Assembly (NCBI RefSeq): GCF_030345795.1
Contig: NZ_JAUALB010000015.1
Coordinates: 62,001-126,000, forward strand
Reading direction: 5' to 3'
Source of the DNA: Micromonospora sp. WMMA1363
GTDB taxonomy: Bacteria; Actinomycetota; Actinomycetes; Mycobacteriales; Micromonosporaceae
DNA: 64,000 nucleotides
Part shown: one piece after another, positions 42,406 to 52,284 of the stretch
How positions within the stretch are numbered: the stretch's first letter is position 1
How the letters are laid out: every line of letters begins with the position of its first letter
The notes under the pieces: generated by a model
The model's input: the letters and a program-made list of their open reading frames with translations, nothing else
What the model was told of the DNA's origin: nothing
The model's database searches: none
Made by a program: the position numbers and the translations under genes

Positions 42406-43107
42406 TTACTGTTTCTTTGCGAAACCTGAAATGGCTCGCGAAAGCGCGCTAGCCAGCCCCCCGCCAAACATTGGTGCGACGAAGAATAACCAAAGTTGCG
42501 AAAGCGCGTCTCCGCCTTCAAAGATTGCAGGTCCGAAGGACCGAGCAGGGTTGACCGAGGCTCCATCAAGCGCGACCCCGACCAAGTTGCAGGCGGCAAG
42601 AGTGATGCCAATCACGACCCCCGAAATAGTCGTATCTCTACCTTGTGCGGTAACGGTTAGAACAACGAAGACTAGCAAGAAGGTGAGCGTCGTCTCCAAT
42701 AGGAGTGCGCCGGCCATGTTTATTTCATTTCCGTATCCGTTGGTACCGAACGCGCCGCTCTGATCTTTTACGTTACCCCATTTAACTAGAATCCAGAGCA
42801 TCAAGGCTGCAGTGGCCGAACCAGCGAGCTGCGCGGCGCCGTAGAAAAGCGCTTCAAGTGTCCGGATTCGACCAGCAATTAGCACACCTAGCGTGACCGC
42901 TGGGTTTACGTGGCAGCCGGAAATCGGGCCAAGAAGGTACACCAGGCTTACTAGGGTAAAGCCGAACGTTAAGGCGATTACAATGACCCCGCTTTCTCTT
43001 CGGGCTGCTATTACGCTACCAACCCCGAAGAAGACTAGCAGCAAGGTGCCAAGAAACTCCGCGAAATACCGCCGGAGATTCGCTGATGTGATGTACTCGC
43101 CAACCAT
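42406..43107 (-). CDS. Aquaporin (MIP family)
   Basis: 233 residues from ATG at 43107 (GAGGGG upstream). Both NPA boxes are present: GCHVNPAVTLGVLIAG in the first half and GASVNPARSFGPAIFEGG in the second, with six membrane helices (FLGTLLLVFFGVGSVIAA, ALTFGFTLVSLVYLLGPI, ALFYGAAQLAGSATAALML, LLLETTLTFLLVFVVLTV, and so on). It would conduct water or small solutes across the cytoplasmic membrane. AT-richer than most of the window. Its 3' end lies 14 bases from IS element F. Confidence 0.92.
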   Translation of the reverse strand: MVGEYITSANLRRYFAEFLGTLLLVFFGVGSVIAARRESGVIVIALTFGFTLVSLVYLLGPISGCHVNPAVTLGVLIAGRIRTLEALFYGAAQLAGSATAALMLWILVKWGNVKDQSGAFGTNGYGNEINMAGALLLETTLTFLLVFVVLTVTAQGRDTTISGVVIGITLAACNLVGVALDGASVNPARSFGPAIFEGGDALSQLWLFFVAPMFGGGLASALSRAISGFAKKQ

Positions 43108-43282
43108 GATTCACCCCTCGGGATCTACTTCAGTTGTGGCGCACTCCGTCGCGTTTTAGAGAATATGTCAGTGTTCCGGTAGGCCAGGTTAAAGTGTGCA
43201 CTACCCGCCCGCCTCTAAGGGAATCCACTCGTATACTCTACTTTCATGCGAACCGCATGTCAGAGGGATGGGTAACAGTGCC
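43108..43282. other. Promoter region of aquaporin gene
   Basis: 175 bases, AT-richer; no gene recognised. Confidence 0.4.
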
Positions 43283-43490
43283 AGTGGGTTTCAACCCGGC
43301 CCGATCCGCCAGCAACCGCAGCAACGCCGCACCGACGTGCGACACCACACCCGAACCACCCGCGGTGACCCGCAGATCCCGCGACCACGCCGTAAGCTCC
43401 ACCTCGGAAGTGCCTCCCTCAAAGAGAAACCTGTAGATGTCATAATCACAAGTTTCCCTTGCAGGGCAGGCACTTCCGCTCATCTACACG
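43283..43490 (-). pseudogene. IS1380-family transposase, N-terminal fragment
   Basis: Reads TAWSRDLRVTAGGSGVVSHV and GAALLRLLADRAGL, the usual start of IS1380-type transposases, then loses the match. It is a remnant without the catalytic core. Confidence 0.6.
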
Positions 43491-43624
43491 CCGACGAACA
43501 GCACACCTCGGCGATCACGGTGAATCACCCAGGCTAGGGCTTTCCGTCATTTCCACCAGGCTGCAACCCCGCGACCAGGACCTTCATCCCCGCCAACCGA
43601 CTATATCGACGTGATCTTGCGGAA

Positions 43625-43924
43625 CGCAGGTTGTCGTGCGTGTTCGCGGCGGACACCTCGACGGACAGGGGCAGCCCGTTACGGTCGGACAGGGCGTGGA
43701 TCTTGCTGCCGGCCCGAGCCCGGTCGACCGGGCTCGGGCCGGTCAGGCCGCCCCCTTTTTCGCCCGCACCGACGCCGCGTCAGCGGTGGGGGGCCCGGGA
43801 CCAGTCGATCAACCCGTTGGCGCCGAGCTGGTCAAGGGCGGCCACGTGCAACCTGTGCCACAGACCCGCCCGGGGTCCAGGCGACGAACCGGCGGTGCGC
43901 GGTGGCCTTGGACACCCCGAACCC
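43625..43924 (-). pseudogene. IS5-family transposase fragment
   Basis: In broken frames on the minus strand it shows GVSKATAHRRFVAWTPG, DQLGANGLIDWSRAP, GGLTGPSPVDRARAGSKIHA and LSDRNGLPLSVEVSAANTHD, all typical of IS5-type (DDE_Tnp_1) transposases. Truncated and frameshifted. Confidence 0.7.
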
Positions 43925-43972
43925 CAGGGCTATTGCATTGTCGTGTTGCTGCTGGTCACGGTCGGTTTTCCG
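43925..43972 (-). repeat. 3'-end fragment of ISAs1 element D
   Basis: 48 bases matching the complement of the last 48 bases of element D (38737-38784), starting CAGGGCTATTGCATTGTCGT. A remnant left by deletion or recombination. Confidence 0.8.
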
Positions 43973-44481
43973 CCGCCCTGGCCGAACGGCTGCTGTCCGA
44001 CGCGATCACCAAGCAGGGCGTCGCGCGTGAGCAGTTGACCATCCACGCCGACCGCGGCACCTCAATGGCGTCCAAGACGGTCGCGCAGATGATGGCCGAC
44101 CTCGGCGTGACCAAGTCCCACTCCCGGCCCAGGTGCAGCAACGACAACCCGTTCTCCGAGGCCCAGTTCAAGACCCTGAAGTACCGGCCCGACTTCCCCG
44201 ACCGCTTCGGCAGCGTCCAGGACGCCCGAGCTCACTGCCGCGCCTTCTTCACCTGGTACAACACCATCCACCGGCACTCCGGCATCGGCTGGCACACCCC
44301 ACACGACGTCCACCACGGCCACGCCCGGCAGGTCCGCGATGTCCGCGCCGACGTCCTGACCGCCGCCTACACCCGCAACCCCGAACGATTCGTCCGCGGC
44401 ATCCCGCAACCACCCGCCCTGCCCACCACCGCGTGGATCAACAAGCCCGAGGACACCACGACTCAGTCAACGAACCCCTGA
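43973..44481 (+). pseudogene. IS3-family orfB, C-terminal fragment
   Basis: Reads AITKQGVAREQLTIHADRG (second catalytic Asp), CSNDNPFSEAQFKTLKYRPD (catalytic Glu) and FFTWYNTIHRHSGIGWHTPH. It is the C-terminal half of an IS3-type transposase different from the three copies described above. Truncated at 5'. Confidence 0.8.
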
Positions 44482-44510
44482 ACCGACCGCCCCAAAAAGG
44501 TTGACACCTT

Positions 44511-44679
44511 CCGCCCCGGCGATGAGCGATGATGACACAGCGAGCACGACACCCTTGGTGAGTCTTGAAGCGTAGACAACTTCATGATCCACAGGTGTCG
44601 TGCTCGCTCCTCATCCGGTCACGTCCCTCAGGACAAGTTCAGGCCAAAAGGGACATTCGCGGACTACTCCGGGGCCCTG
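44511..44679 (-). repeat. 5'-end fragment of ISAs1-type element C
   Basis: 169 bases matching, inverted, the first ~170 bases of element C at 36382-36550, including the terminal repeat CAGGGCCCCGGAGTAGTCCG. Confidence 0.85.
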
Positions 44680-44723
44680 CAGCAGCCCCTGCCCACGCCG
44701 AACAGGTTAAAGATCAAGTTAGG

Positions 44724-45905
44724 CTATCGATGCCCGAGCCATCGCATTAGCGGCTGGGCCGTGAACCCGTATCCGGTGACGGTCACAGCGATGACCAGGA
44801 ACGTGGTAGGTAGGAGGTCCTCAGCGCCGGCGAGACCTTTCGTCGTTAGGCGTGAGGAGAAGGCGGTGGCGGTGAATGCGGCTACGATGCCGCGCGGATA
44901 CATTGACGCGATGACGATCCGCTCTCGATAAGTTAAGGTTGTGCGGGCGGTGGCCAGTGCTGCGACGGCAGGTCGGATGATTACCATCAGACCGGCGGCT
45001 ATTCCCAAGGATGGCCAGAAGAGCGTACGTAGCGAGTACAGGGATACACCGGCGGAGATCGCAATGAACAACATCCCGATAATCATTTCGCCGATGGCCC
45101 GCCGCACTTGCTCAGTGATCGGAACTTTGAGACCTGGTAGGCTAGCCAAAGCGATTCCTATGGTAAGCGCAGCAGTCAGACCCGTTTCCTGGCGCAACAC
45201 GTTGCAGAATGCCGTGTCGGCCACGACCACGGCGATAGTGGTGACCGCGCGGGTCGAATTCGATAGCTCAATGCTACGGAAAACGAGCCAGAGTAAGGCG
45301 GCACCGAGTATCCCGGCTGATATTCCCACGATAACGTCAAAGGCAAATTCGAGCGCGAAGCGAACCGGGTGGTCATACTCGCTGGCCAGCAGTGCGTGGA
45401 AGACTAGTACCCCGATCAGTGCACCGATCGGGTCAAGAGTAGTACTCTCCCAGCGCAAGATTGACATCAGGGTCGCGTTGGGGCGGGCAAACTCTAGTAG
45501 GGGATTTACGACCGTGGGACCCGACACGATGAGAATAGCGCCGAGCATGATGGCAGCCTTCGCCGGTAGCCCGAGCAAAGTCGACGCGAGGAGGCCAGCG
45601 CCGGCCCAGGTGATTGGCACGCCCCACACGAGAAGGCGTCGCGTTATCTGCCGATCAATTCCCTTTAGCTGGGTAAAGTCGAGGTCGAGTGCGGCTTCGA
45701 AGACGACAACGGCGATCCCTATGCTCACCAGGGGCCGAAAAATGGGACCGAATGTCTCGGATGGGTTGATTAGACCGACCGCACCGGCTAAGAGCCCTGC
45801 CGGCAACAGCAATATGATCGCGGGAATACGCAGACGGGACGCGGTTATCTGGCACGTCACCACCAACAGAAGAATCAGAGAAATCCCGATCCGTGAATCG
45901 CTCAT
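44724..45905 (-). CDS. Cation/proton antiporter (CPA1/NhaP-type)
   Basis: 393 residues from ATG at 45905 (GAAGG upstream). About 11-12 membrane helices. LGAILIVSGPTVVNPLLEFA, LRWESTTLDPIGALIGVLVF and IVIASMYPRGIVAAFTATAF match the core motifs of monovalent cation:proton antiporters, with the acidic transport residue in the DPIGA region. It exchanges Na+/K+ for H+ at the cytoplasmic membrane. No C-terminal regulatory domain follows; the end lies close to an IS fragment, but the TAG looks natural. AT-richer than the plasmid backbone. Confidence 0.88.
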   Translation of the reverse strand: MSDSRIGISLILLLVVTCQITASRLRIPAIILLLPAGLLAGAVGLINPSETFGPIFRPLVSIGIAVVVFEAALDLDFTQLKGIDRQITRRLLVWGVPITWAGAGLLASTLLGLPAKAAIMLGAILIVSGPTVVNPLLEFARPNATLMSILRWESTTLDPIGALIGVLVFHALLASEYDHPVRFALEFAFDVIVGISAGILGAALLWLVFRSIELSNSTRAVTTIAVVVADTAFCNVLRQETGLTAALTIGIALASLPGLKVPITEQVRRAIGEMIIGMLFIAISAGVSLYSLRTLFWPSLGIAAGLMVIIRPAVAALATARTTLTYRERIVIASMYPRGIVAAFTATAFSSRLTTKGLAGAEDLLPTTFLVIAVTVTGYGFTAQPLMRWLGHR

Positions 45906-46723
45906 GTTGGTGCGCCTTCGCTGATGTAGTAGCCGGATGCTTGGCTACTGCTACAGAAACAAGCCCCTATGCTTTGCAGTTTGTACGACGTGCAAGCCTG
46001 TAAGAGTAATGCGTGCCGGAAGTCGAATAGTTTTTCCAGAAGACCTGCAAAGCAAATCAAGCCACTGGTCAAGCTGAACAGATTATTTCATGGCGACGAC
46101 CAAGATTTGACAGACAGTTCCCCCTCCTTGAGTCGCCCACCCGATTACAGACTTCCCGTCGCTCTACTTCGTGTCAATATCTGTATTGAACTCGTCGCCC
46201 GATTCGTATCCGATGGCGGGTCAAGGTTGAAAACTATCTCACTGGGGAGTCAGGGTTGGATTTGCGAACGCCACTGCGATGATGTCGTACTGTGGTAGAA
46301 TGTCACGCAGTTTCTGAACGCGGCCGCACCGTTGGTGAAGTTCTGCTAGTAACCCGTTAGGGGACATGTGTGGGCACGCTAGGAGGTCGGGCAGAGTAGC
46401 GCCGCCACTGCGAGGATGGTGGTAGGAGGGCGGTGCCGCCAAAATTTGTACTGGCGACGAGGGGGTATGGATAGCTATTAGAATCCTCCTAAGAAAAGAT
46501 AGAGGGAGAGCGGTGTGTGTCCCCGCGCCTGCTGCGCGAAGTGGATACCGCCTGCTCGGGCCAAACCTGGATGTGACCGGCGCCTCATTTGATTATGGTC
46601 GTTCAGCCCTAGCCAATCAGTAGCGCGAACCTCAATCACACTTCCGTGGACACGGGTGATAAAAATAGCATGTACGCACCAAAAAGCTAATGCATGCATG
46701 CATGCATGCATGCATGCAAACCT
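45906..46723. other. 818-base AT-rich intergenic region with (TGCA)7
   Basis: Visibly low in GC; no reading frame with start and RBS could be supported. At 46691-46718 the tetranucleotide TGCA is repeated seven times. This region is unlike the rest of the window and probably foreign or decayed DNA. Confidence 0.6.
46691..46718. repeat. (TGCA)7 microsatellite
   Basis: Seven tandem TGCA units (28 bases), each palindromic, just before the IS-J fragment. Tetranucleotide runs of this length are rare in high-GC actinobacterial DNA. Confidence 0.9.
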
Positions 46724-46958
46724 GGAGGGCCATTCAAAACTCGGTCGACACCCATGGATGTCACGTTGAGTGAGGTTCGAGGGTGCCCGTGACCCGGGTT
46801 GACTGTCCGGAGTAGACGCAGCGGCTGGGATCCGATAGATCAGCTTTGTGTGGAAGTTGATCGAGGGTCAGCCGCTGCGCTGTGAAAGTATGACAGGACT
46901 CCCGACGGACCGGCTCGCTGACCTGATCGGCCGGGTTCGCGAGATCGTGGGCGATGAG
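46724..46958 (+). repeat. 5'-end fragment of IS5-type element J
   Basis: 235 bases matching, inverted, the 5' end of the element at 51326-52284, including its terminal repeat GGAGGGCCATTCAAAAC and the first ~25 transposase codons (MTGLPTDRLADLIGRVRE). It joins the next transposase remnant at about 46958. Confidence 0.9.
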
Positions 46959-48113
46959 GGCGATGATCAGCCAGGTCCACCGGTCGGCGGCTCGCGGATC
47001 CCGCAGCCGGGGCCGGGTCCATCCGAGGGTCTGCTTGAACAGCCTGAACGTGTGCTCCACATCGAAACGACGCAGGTGCGCCTGCCAGATTCGGTGCACC
47101 TCCGACGCGCTCAGCCCGGTCGCGCAGGCCCACAACCACACCGGTTTCGGATTGCGGTCACCGGGCAGCCGGTCCACGCACAGCCGGATGACGGTGCCCT
47201 CGATGATCGGTAGCGGTCCCGCATGCTCAGCCCACCCGCCACGGCGGGTCAGCCTCGGGTGGGTTCGGTCCCATGCGTCGGCGAACGCCGTACCGTAGCG
47301 GAGGGTCTCGGTGACCGTGGCCACGGCAGGGTCCGGATGATCTTCCGGTTGGTCGAGGTCGAGGACCTCGCCGTGCCGGGCCGGGCGTCCGACCCGCCCC
47401 GGCGCCGAAGCCGCGGCGGGTAGGTAGAGCACCCGGTCCGAACGCAGCCGCCCCACGAGATCCACAGGCAGGTCGCGCAGCAGCCAGGCCAGACGGGTCA
47501 CGTCGTAGCCGGCGTCGAACACGATCAGCACCCTCGGGTCGCCGTCACACCACCGCCCGTGCTCACGAAGCCGGTTGACGACCTCCCGAACCTGCCCGGC
47601 GGTCACCTCGGTGGCATCCTCGATCGGCCCTATCCGCACCGCATCCAGCACCGCGGTCCAGGACGAACGCCCAGTCTCCAGCGCGGCGACAAACGAGTAC
47701 GCCCAGCCCGGGATCATCTGCGCGGCGTTACGGCCACGGCCGTACACGTGACAGAACGAGCGCGCCTCCGCGGTCGCGGCGTCGGGCCGCAACCACGGGC
47801 TGACATCGACCGTCAGCACGATCCGGCCGTCGCGGTCACGTGGCAACGGCAGCCCGACCAGCGCCCGCCGCAACCGGTCCACCTCGACAACGCCGCTGTT
47901 CACCGCGTCGTACAACGCGCCGTGACCGCGACGATGCTCCGCCGCCAGTGACAACCCGACCAAGCTGGTGACCGGCCCGTCGGTGCACAACACCGAATCC
48001 GTGAGCTCGAACAACGCGTCCGCCCGGCGGCGCAGAGACCGGTAGAACTCCTGCTGGAACTCCGACAACTCCCCGAACGCGGCACGCCGACCGGCATCGT
48101 TCACACTGATCAC
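46959..48113 (-). pseudogene. DDE transposase (NF041680-type), C-terminally truncated
   Basis: From ATG at 48113 about 385 residues are genuine: RRADALFELTDSVLCTDGPV, IVLTVDVSPWLRPDA, SFCHVYGRGRNAAQMIPGWA, VLIVFDAGYDVTRLAWLLRD, RRFDVEHTFRLFKQTLGWTR. The first Asp (VDVSPW), second Asp (FDAGYD) and Glu (DVEHTF) of the catalytic triad are visible. The frame then runs into the complement of the IS-J fragment, so the last ~65 codons are foreign. Confidence 0.75.
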
Positions 48114-48114
48114 C

Positions 48115-48172
48115 GCAGCCCTTGTTGTGAGTCATGGCTCCTTCGCAAGAACCATGATCACGCAAGGGCTGC
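48115..48172. repeat. Nested inverted repeats upstream of the truncated transposase
   Basis: GCAGCCCTTG (48115-48124) pairs with CAAGGGCTGC (48163-48172), with TCATGG...CCATGA inside. It probably contains the 5' end of the truncated IS and its regulatory structure. Confidence 0.5.
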
Positions 48173-48254
48173 CCCCATGATCGACCAGGGTCACATCGAC
48201 AGACCCGGCAGGTTAAACGACAAGCAGAGGCCGAGCTCGTCCCGAAACTCCTGG

Positions 48255-50297
48255 TCAACGGCCCGCTGGCCGACTACGCAATCGCCCTGGGAGACCGGCG
48301 CCCGGCTGAGAGACCGCCGGCCAGTCGGCGGTAGCGGTGATGTGGTCACCTCGCGCGGCGGCGAGGGCGGCGGACCGAGCTGATCTGCAGCCGGCGCGTT
48401 CGGCTTGTGCGGCCTGCTCCCGGGCGTTCCACTCGGCGCGGATAGTGGCTAGGCGAGCACGGTCGACGGCGGCCTGTGTCGCGGCCAGTGACCGCTGGGC
48501 TGCCTCCTGATCCCGCTGATGGGCATCGGCTAAAGCAGCTGGGTACGGCGGCTGCTCGCCGCTGGTTAGCGCCTCGTCTAGGATTCGGCGCAGGTAGCCC
48601 AACGGTGTATGCGGATCGGTGAGCACCGGTACCGGCCGCGCCCGCTGCACAAAATCGGTCAGGGCATCGGCAGTGGCCTCGGTCCAAGCCGGCCCGAGCC
48701 GAGGACCGAGCGTGGCGGCTAGCCGCATGATTGGCACCTCGGTTAGCCAGCACCACCGGTTCTGTAGCGCACGCGCGAGCTCGAAAGCCCAGTCTGTCCA
48801 TGGTGGACGTCTATAGGCCGTACGGTTAGATATCGACGAAATCACCCTAGGACGCTTTAGAGGTCGTGACTCAACTTGCGCATGATCATCGAGTCTGTTC
48901 GTTGGTGAGCGCGAAGCGCCGTCCTGGTCTCTCCGGCGCTTGCGCCGGTTGGTAGCTCTGTTCGAGCGAGACATGTTGCCTGGGGAGAATCCGAAACCCC
49001 AAGACAAGCAGGAGTAAACACTCAACATTGAGAACACTGTGTGGGGGGAGCGGAAATTCCCATGGATGTCTAGGGTCGAGCCTGAGTTCCGGATCATGTC
49101 TCGGGTCCGCTCGACGCTGCTGGCTACTGCAGCGCGCATCCGAGCTCGCCGCAGGACTTCTGGCCGTTCAGTCCAGCTGTCCGCTTGGGCGCGGGTAGCG
49201 TCGAGGTGGGCCTCAGCGTTGGCCAGCAACGTGGCAGCATGCTCCGCCAGATCGGCCAGGACCGCGAGGGCTACTGGCACATAAGGAGCGCGGCCGGCTA
49301 TGTCGCTCCGATGAAGAGGCGCTAGGTCGAACATCGTTCGATCCCGGGTGCGGCCCGTGGTGATCCGCTCTGCAAGAGTCAGCCGTCGACCTCGACACGT
49401 CCGTGTTGCCCAATGCAGGGCCTCTGCACGTGCCCAGGCATCGGTTACCACCCGCACCGAACAGCCGGCCAATTCCGCGCTACGGGCCCGGCCCGGCATG
49501 CCATCCCGGCCCGACTGCCAGTTTGCGTCGACCGCGAGCACACCCCACACCCGGCGGGTCTCTACTGGGGGCCGCCCGCGACGGGTGGCCCGGGCGGTCG
49601 CATCCCGAGCCAGCACGTCGGCCAGCAACTCCACCGCCCTGGCCAGACGCGACCCGGTCGGGTAGCCGTTGATCACCGCCCGTAGCCGATCTACCCACTC
49701 GGCCAACTCATCGACGCGCCGTTCCGCTATGGCCACCTTCGTCATCTGTGCGAACTCGTCGGCGACTTGAGCAGCCTCGGCGGCGTCGGCGCGCTCTTGG
49801 GCCACGCGGGCCTCGGCCAGCCACGAGTAGCCGCACAACCAGCACGCCGGCACCGGATCTGGCTCACCGCACGCCGCACAGCTCGCCGGCTCACCACCAT
49901 CGTCGAGACGCTCGCGTAGCTCGGCGATCAAGCGGCGACGCTCGAAGGCCTCTCGGCGGGCGACGCGGCCGCGCCAGCACGGGATACACAGCGGATCCGA
50001 CTCGTCGTTGTCACGGGGCAAACCCTGTCGGTCTACACCTGCGGCCGCGCATGAGATGCACGGCACCTGCAGCCCGGTCGGGTAGACCGGTCGCCGGTGG
50101 CCACCAGGCCCGCTCACCAGACGGACCTGGCCCGCCGAGGTGGTCTCTAGCAGTCGCTGTGGATCGATCATGTGCACCCGGCAGCGCGCCTGGCCAGGCA
50201 CCACAAGCACCGGCGAATCCGACGCGGTGTAGCAGTCGGGGCAGTACCCAAGCGCCGCCACCCGCGCAGGATCCAGATGGGGGCCTACCGCGATCAT
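48255..50297 (-). CDS. Large Cys-rich protein, possible plasmid replication protein
   Basis: 680 residues from ATG at 50297. The N-terminal 160 residues have several CxxC pairs: LGYCPDCYTASD, VPCISCAAAG, DPLCIPCWRG, PASCAACGEPD and PACWLCGYSW, suggesting zinc fingers. The middle contains SAELAGCSVRVVTDAWARAE, an HTH-like stretch, and the C-terminal half has AWTEATADALTDFVQRARP and LGYLRRILDEALTSGEQPPY. This arrangement (zinc fingers, winged-helix-like middle, helical tail) resembles replication proteins of actinomycete plasmids, and a hairpin-rich region lies upstream, but I cannot name the family. A large transcription factor is the alternative. A basic insert around residues 420-470 breaks the pattern. 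Confidence 0.5.
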   Translation of the reverse strand: MIAVGPHLDPARVAALGYCPDCYTASDSPVLVVPGQARCRVHMIDPQRLLETTSAGQVRLVSGPGGHRRPVYPTGLQVPCISCAAAGVDRQGLPRDNDESDPLCIPCWRGRVARREAFERRRLIAELRERLDDGGEPASCAACGEPDPVPACWLCGYSWLAEARVAQERADAAEAAQVADEFAQMTKVAIAERRVDELAEWVDRLRAVINGYPTGSRLARAVELLADVLARDATARATRRGRPPVETRRVWGVLAVDANWQSGRDGMPGRARSAELAGCSVRVVTDAWARAEALHWATRTCRGRRLTLAERITTGRTRDRTMFDLAPLHRSDIAGRAPYVPVALAVLADLAEHAATLLANAEAHLDATRAQADSWTERPEVLRRARMRAAVASSVERTRDMIRNSGSTLDIHGNFRSPHTVFSMLSVYSCLSWGFGFSPGNMSRSNRATNRRKRRRDQDGASRSPTNRLDDHAQVESRPLKRPRVISSISNRTAYRRPPWTDWAFELARALQNRWCWLTEVPIMRLAATLGPRLGPAWTEATADALTDFVQRARPVPVLTDPHTPLGYLRRILDEALTSGEQPPYPAALADAHQRDQEAAQRSLAATQAAVDRARLATIRAEWNAREQAAQAERAGCRSARSAALAAARGDHITATADWPAVSQPGAGLPGRLRSRPAGR

Positions 50298-50480
50298 CGC
50301 AGTACCACCGCAAACCAGATAAGTCCACGGTGTGCCCGCTGAATAACCGCAGCCTGAGCTGCAGAAACGAGGAATGAGGCTGGGCGCGAGATGGCGTCGC
50401 TACGACACGCAGAACGCAAGTTCAAAGACAATGCTGCACCCAGCCCGAAGGTGGATGCTATGATTACCTCCGAGCTTGTG

Positions 50481-50529
50481 GAGCCTCAAACCCTGTTCCT
50501 GCGGCCAAACAGTCAGGGGTTTGAGGCTC
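50481..50529 (+). terminator. Intrinsic terminator with T-run
   Basis: GAGCCTCAAACCC (50481-50493) pairs with GGGTTTGAGGCTC (50517-50529), followed by GCTCTTTTTC on the + strand. No protein gene precedes it on this strand, so it may end a small RNA starting in the 50.3-50.4 kb interval. Confidence 0.7.
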
Positions 50530-50696
50530 GCTCTTTTTCTGGAGTTTGGGGTTAAGCGGAAGCGCTCCTCAAGATCAAGTCCTTAGTTCATAACCCGTGG
50601 ATCTTACGTCTACCGACACACTCTATGGGTCATCTACACGCTCCATCGAAGCCTTCTCGTATGAACTAAGCCTCAGTTGTCGCCAAAAAGGACAAA

Positions 50697-50725
50697 CTGG
50701 ATCCCTTGCGTAGCAAGGGATCCAG
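50697..50725. repeat. Perfect 13-bp palindromic hairpin
   Basis: CTGGATCCCTTGC-gta-GCAAGGGATCCAG. A 13-bp stem with a 3-base loop, in the region upstream of the Rep-like gene. Confidence 0.75.
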
Positions 50726-51111
50726 GCGGGGACAGCATGACAGGCAAGCATTTGGTCACCCGCAGTAACTTCCCGATCGGCGGAAGGTGCTTAGCCAGGT
50801 CGACCGGTGAAGACAGCCCGCCGTCGACCCCGACGGCCAGGGGTAGGACACGAACCGAAGCCACCGGCCAGATCTGGGATATGCAATAATTGCACCCTTC
50901 AGAAATTGGGTTTTTTGTATACTTTGTACTGATTTGCCCAGACCGCACGTGAGGCGGATCCCCGCAAGTTCGGGACGTAAAGACAAGCCCCTGGTCGGGA
51001 TGATGGTCGGACCGTGCTAGTACTACATCTGCTACGCGCCCCGGCGGGCCTTTCTGGCCACCCCAGCCTCGCGCTGGCCGCCGTCCCGGCCGGGCAGACG
51101 GCAGTGCTCGC

Positions 51112-51325
51112 GCGCCCTACCACCCGGCCGAGGCCGGCCACCGCGGCGTGGTGGTCTCCCACCGCGATGGCGCCGAGCTCGTCCTGACTGGCCTAATCGA
51201 GAAGCCATCCCAGGAGCGGGCGCGGGAGCTGGAGGACGAGCACGGCGCGTCAAGCCTGTGGCTGCTTGAGGGCCGCGCCCGGCTGAGAGAGTGTTGTGCT
51301 ACCGACCGACTACCTGGGGTAACCG
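51112..51325 (+). pseudogene. Hypothetical protein fragment cut by IS-J
   Basis: Reads YHPAEAGHRGVVVSHRDGAE, LVLTGLIEKPSQERARELED and SSLWLLEGRARLREC with coding-like composition, then meets the IS-J end. No start is clear upstream. Family not recognised. Confidence 0.4.
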
Positions 51326-52284
51326 GGAGGGTCATTCAAAACCCGGGTGCGGCGGTTCTGAAGATCTCCAGGGCGGTGGCGGTGCGTAACACGTCGGGGA
51401 AGTCGGTCATGATCCGGTGGTAGCCGGTCTTGAGGATCTTCCAGTTCTTCAGATGACTGATGGCGCGTTCGACGGCGGCGCGGAGCCGGTTGACGCTGTA
51501 GTTGTACGCCTTTTGCTGGGCGGTCAGTTCCCCACCGGGTGGTTTCTTGTGCGGGGTGATCGGGCCGGTGCCCTGGTAGCCGCCGTCGCCGATCATGCCT
51601 GGTCCGTCGGTGAGGTGGCTGGCCCAGCGTTCGGCGATGCCGGAGATGAAGAACGCCGCCGCGTCGTGGCGGGCGCCGTTGACGGGTTCGCCGACGTCGG
51701 CGACGCGGCCATCGAGGTTGGCGATGACCTGCACGTTCTGCCCTGACAGGTGTTTCTTGCCGGAGAACAGTCCGTGGTAGGACTCGCGTTCGCCGACCGG
51801 GGCGACGAACCCGTCAACCAGCACACCGTCACGGCGGGTCTGCTCCAGGCGCTGGTCGACCTCAGGACGGGTGACCCAGCGCAGGATCGGCTGCAGGATC
51901 TGGTGATAGCGGGTGATCGTGGCCTGCGAACAGCCGAACACCTCGCCGAGGACCTCGTCGGGCATGTTGTGCCGGAGTCCGAACAGCACCGCGATCACCG
52001 CCGTGGCCAGCGGCAACACGTGCGGACGCCCGACCGGCGGCTTCTCCCACTCATCGCCCACGATCTCGCGAACCCGGCCGATCAGGTCAGCGAGCCGGTC
52101 CGTCGGGAGTCCTGTCATACTTTCACAGCGCAGCGGCTGACCCTCGATCAACTTCCACACAAAGCTGATCTATCGGATCCCAGCCGCTGCGTCTACTCCG
52201 GACAGTCAACCCGGGTCACGGGCACCCTCGAACCTCACTCAACGTGACATCCATGGGCGTCGACCGAGTTTTGAATGGCCCTCC
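51326..52284 (-). mobile_element. IS5-type element J
   Basis: 959 bp with ends GGAGGGTCATTCAAAAC (51326) and, inverted, GGAGGGCCATTCAAAAC (to 52284). No clear target duplication, so at least one side has rearranged. Its 5' end recurs at 46724-46958. Confidence 0.85.
51336..52118 (-). CDS. IS5-type transposase, element J
   Basis: 260 residues from ATG at 52118. HTH (LGEVFGCSQATITRYHQILQ), DDE core with VLVDGFVAPVGERE, FSGKKHLSGQNVQVIANLDG, MIGDGGYQGTGPI and the Glu in RLRAAVERAISHLKNWKIL. Complete. Confidence 0.9.
   Translation of the reverse strand: MTGLPTDRLADLIGRVREIVGDEWEKPPVGRPHVLPLATAVIAVLFGLRHNMPDEVLGEVFGCSQATITRYHQILQPILRWVTRPEVDQRLEQTRRDGVLVDGFVAPVGERESYHGLFSGKKHLSGQNVQVIANLDGRVADVGEPVNGARHDAAAFFISGIAERWASHLTDGPGMIGDGGYQGTGPITPHKKPPGGELTAQQKAYNYSVNRLRAAVERAISHLKNWKILKTGYHRIMTDFPDVLRTATALEIFRTAAPGF

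Larger units (their letters stand above)
50298..51111. other. Hairpin-rich region upstream of the Rep-like gene
   Basis: About 810 bases with no supported protein gene. It holds the terminator at 50481-50529 and a perfect 13-bp hairpin at 50697-50725, and an AT-rich tract near 50885-50940. Candidate origin or replication-control region; unproven. Confidence 0.4.

Noticed and set aside
45969..46298. 109-residue frame in the AT-rich region
   Set aside because: No RBS and no domain; region seems non-coding.
48255..48400. Rep-like C-terminus as an IS product
   Set aside because: No DDE or relaxase motif; the Cys pairs and length fit a replication or regulatory protein better.
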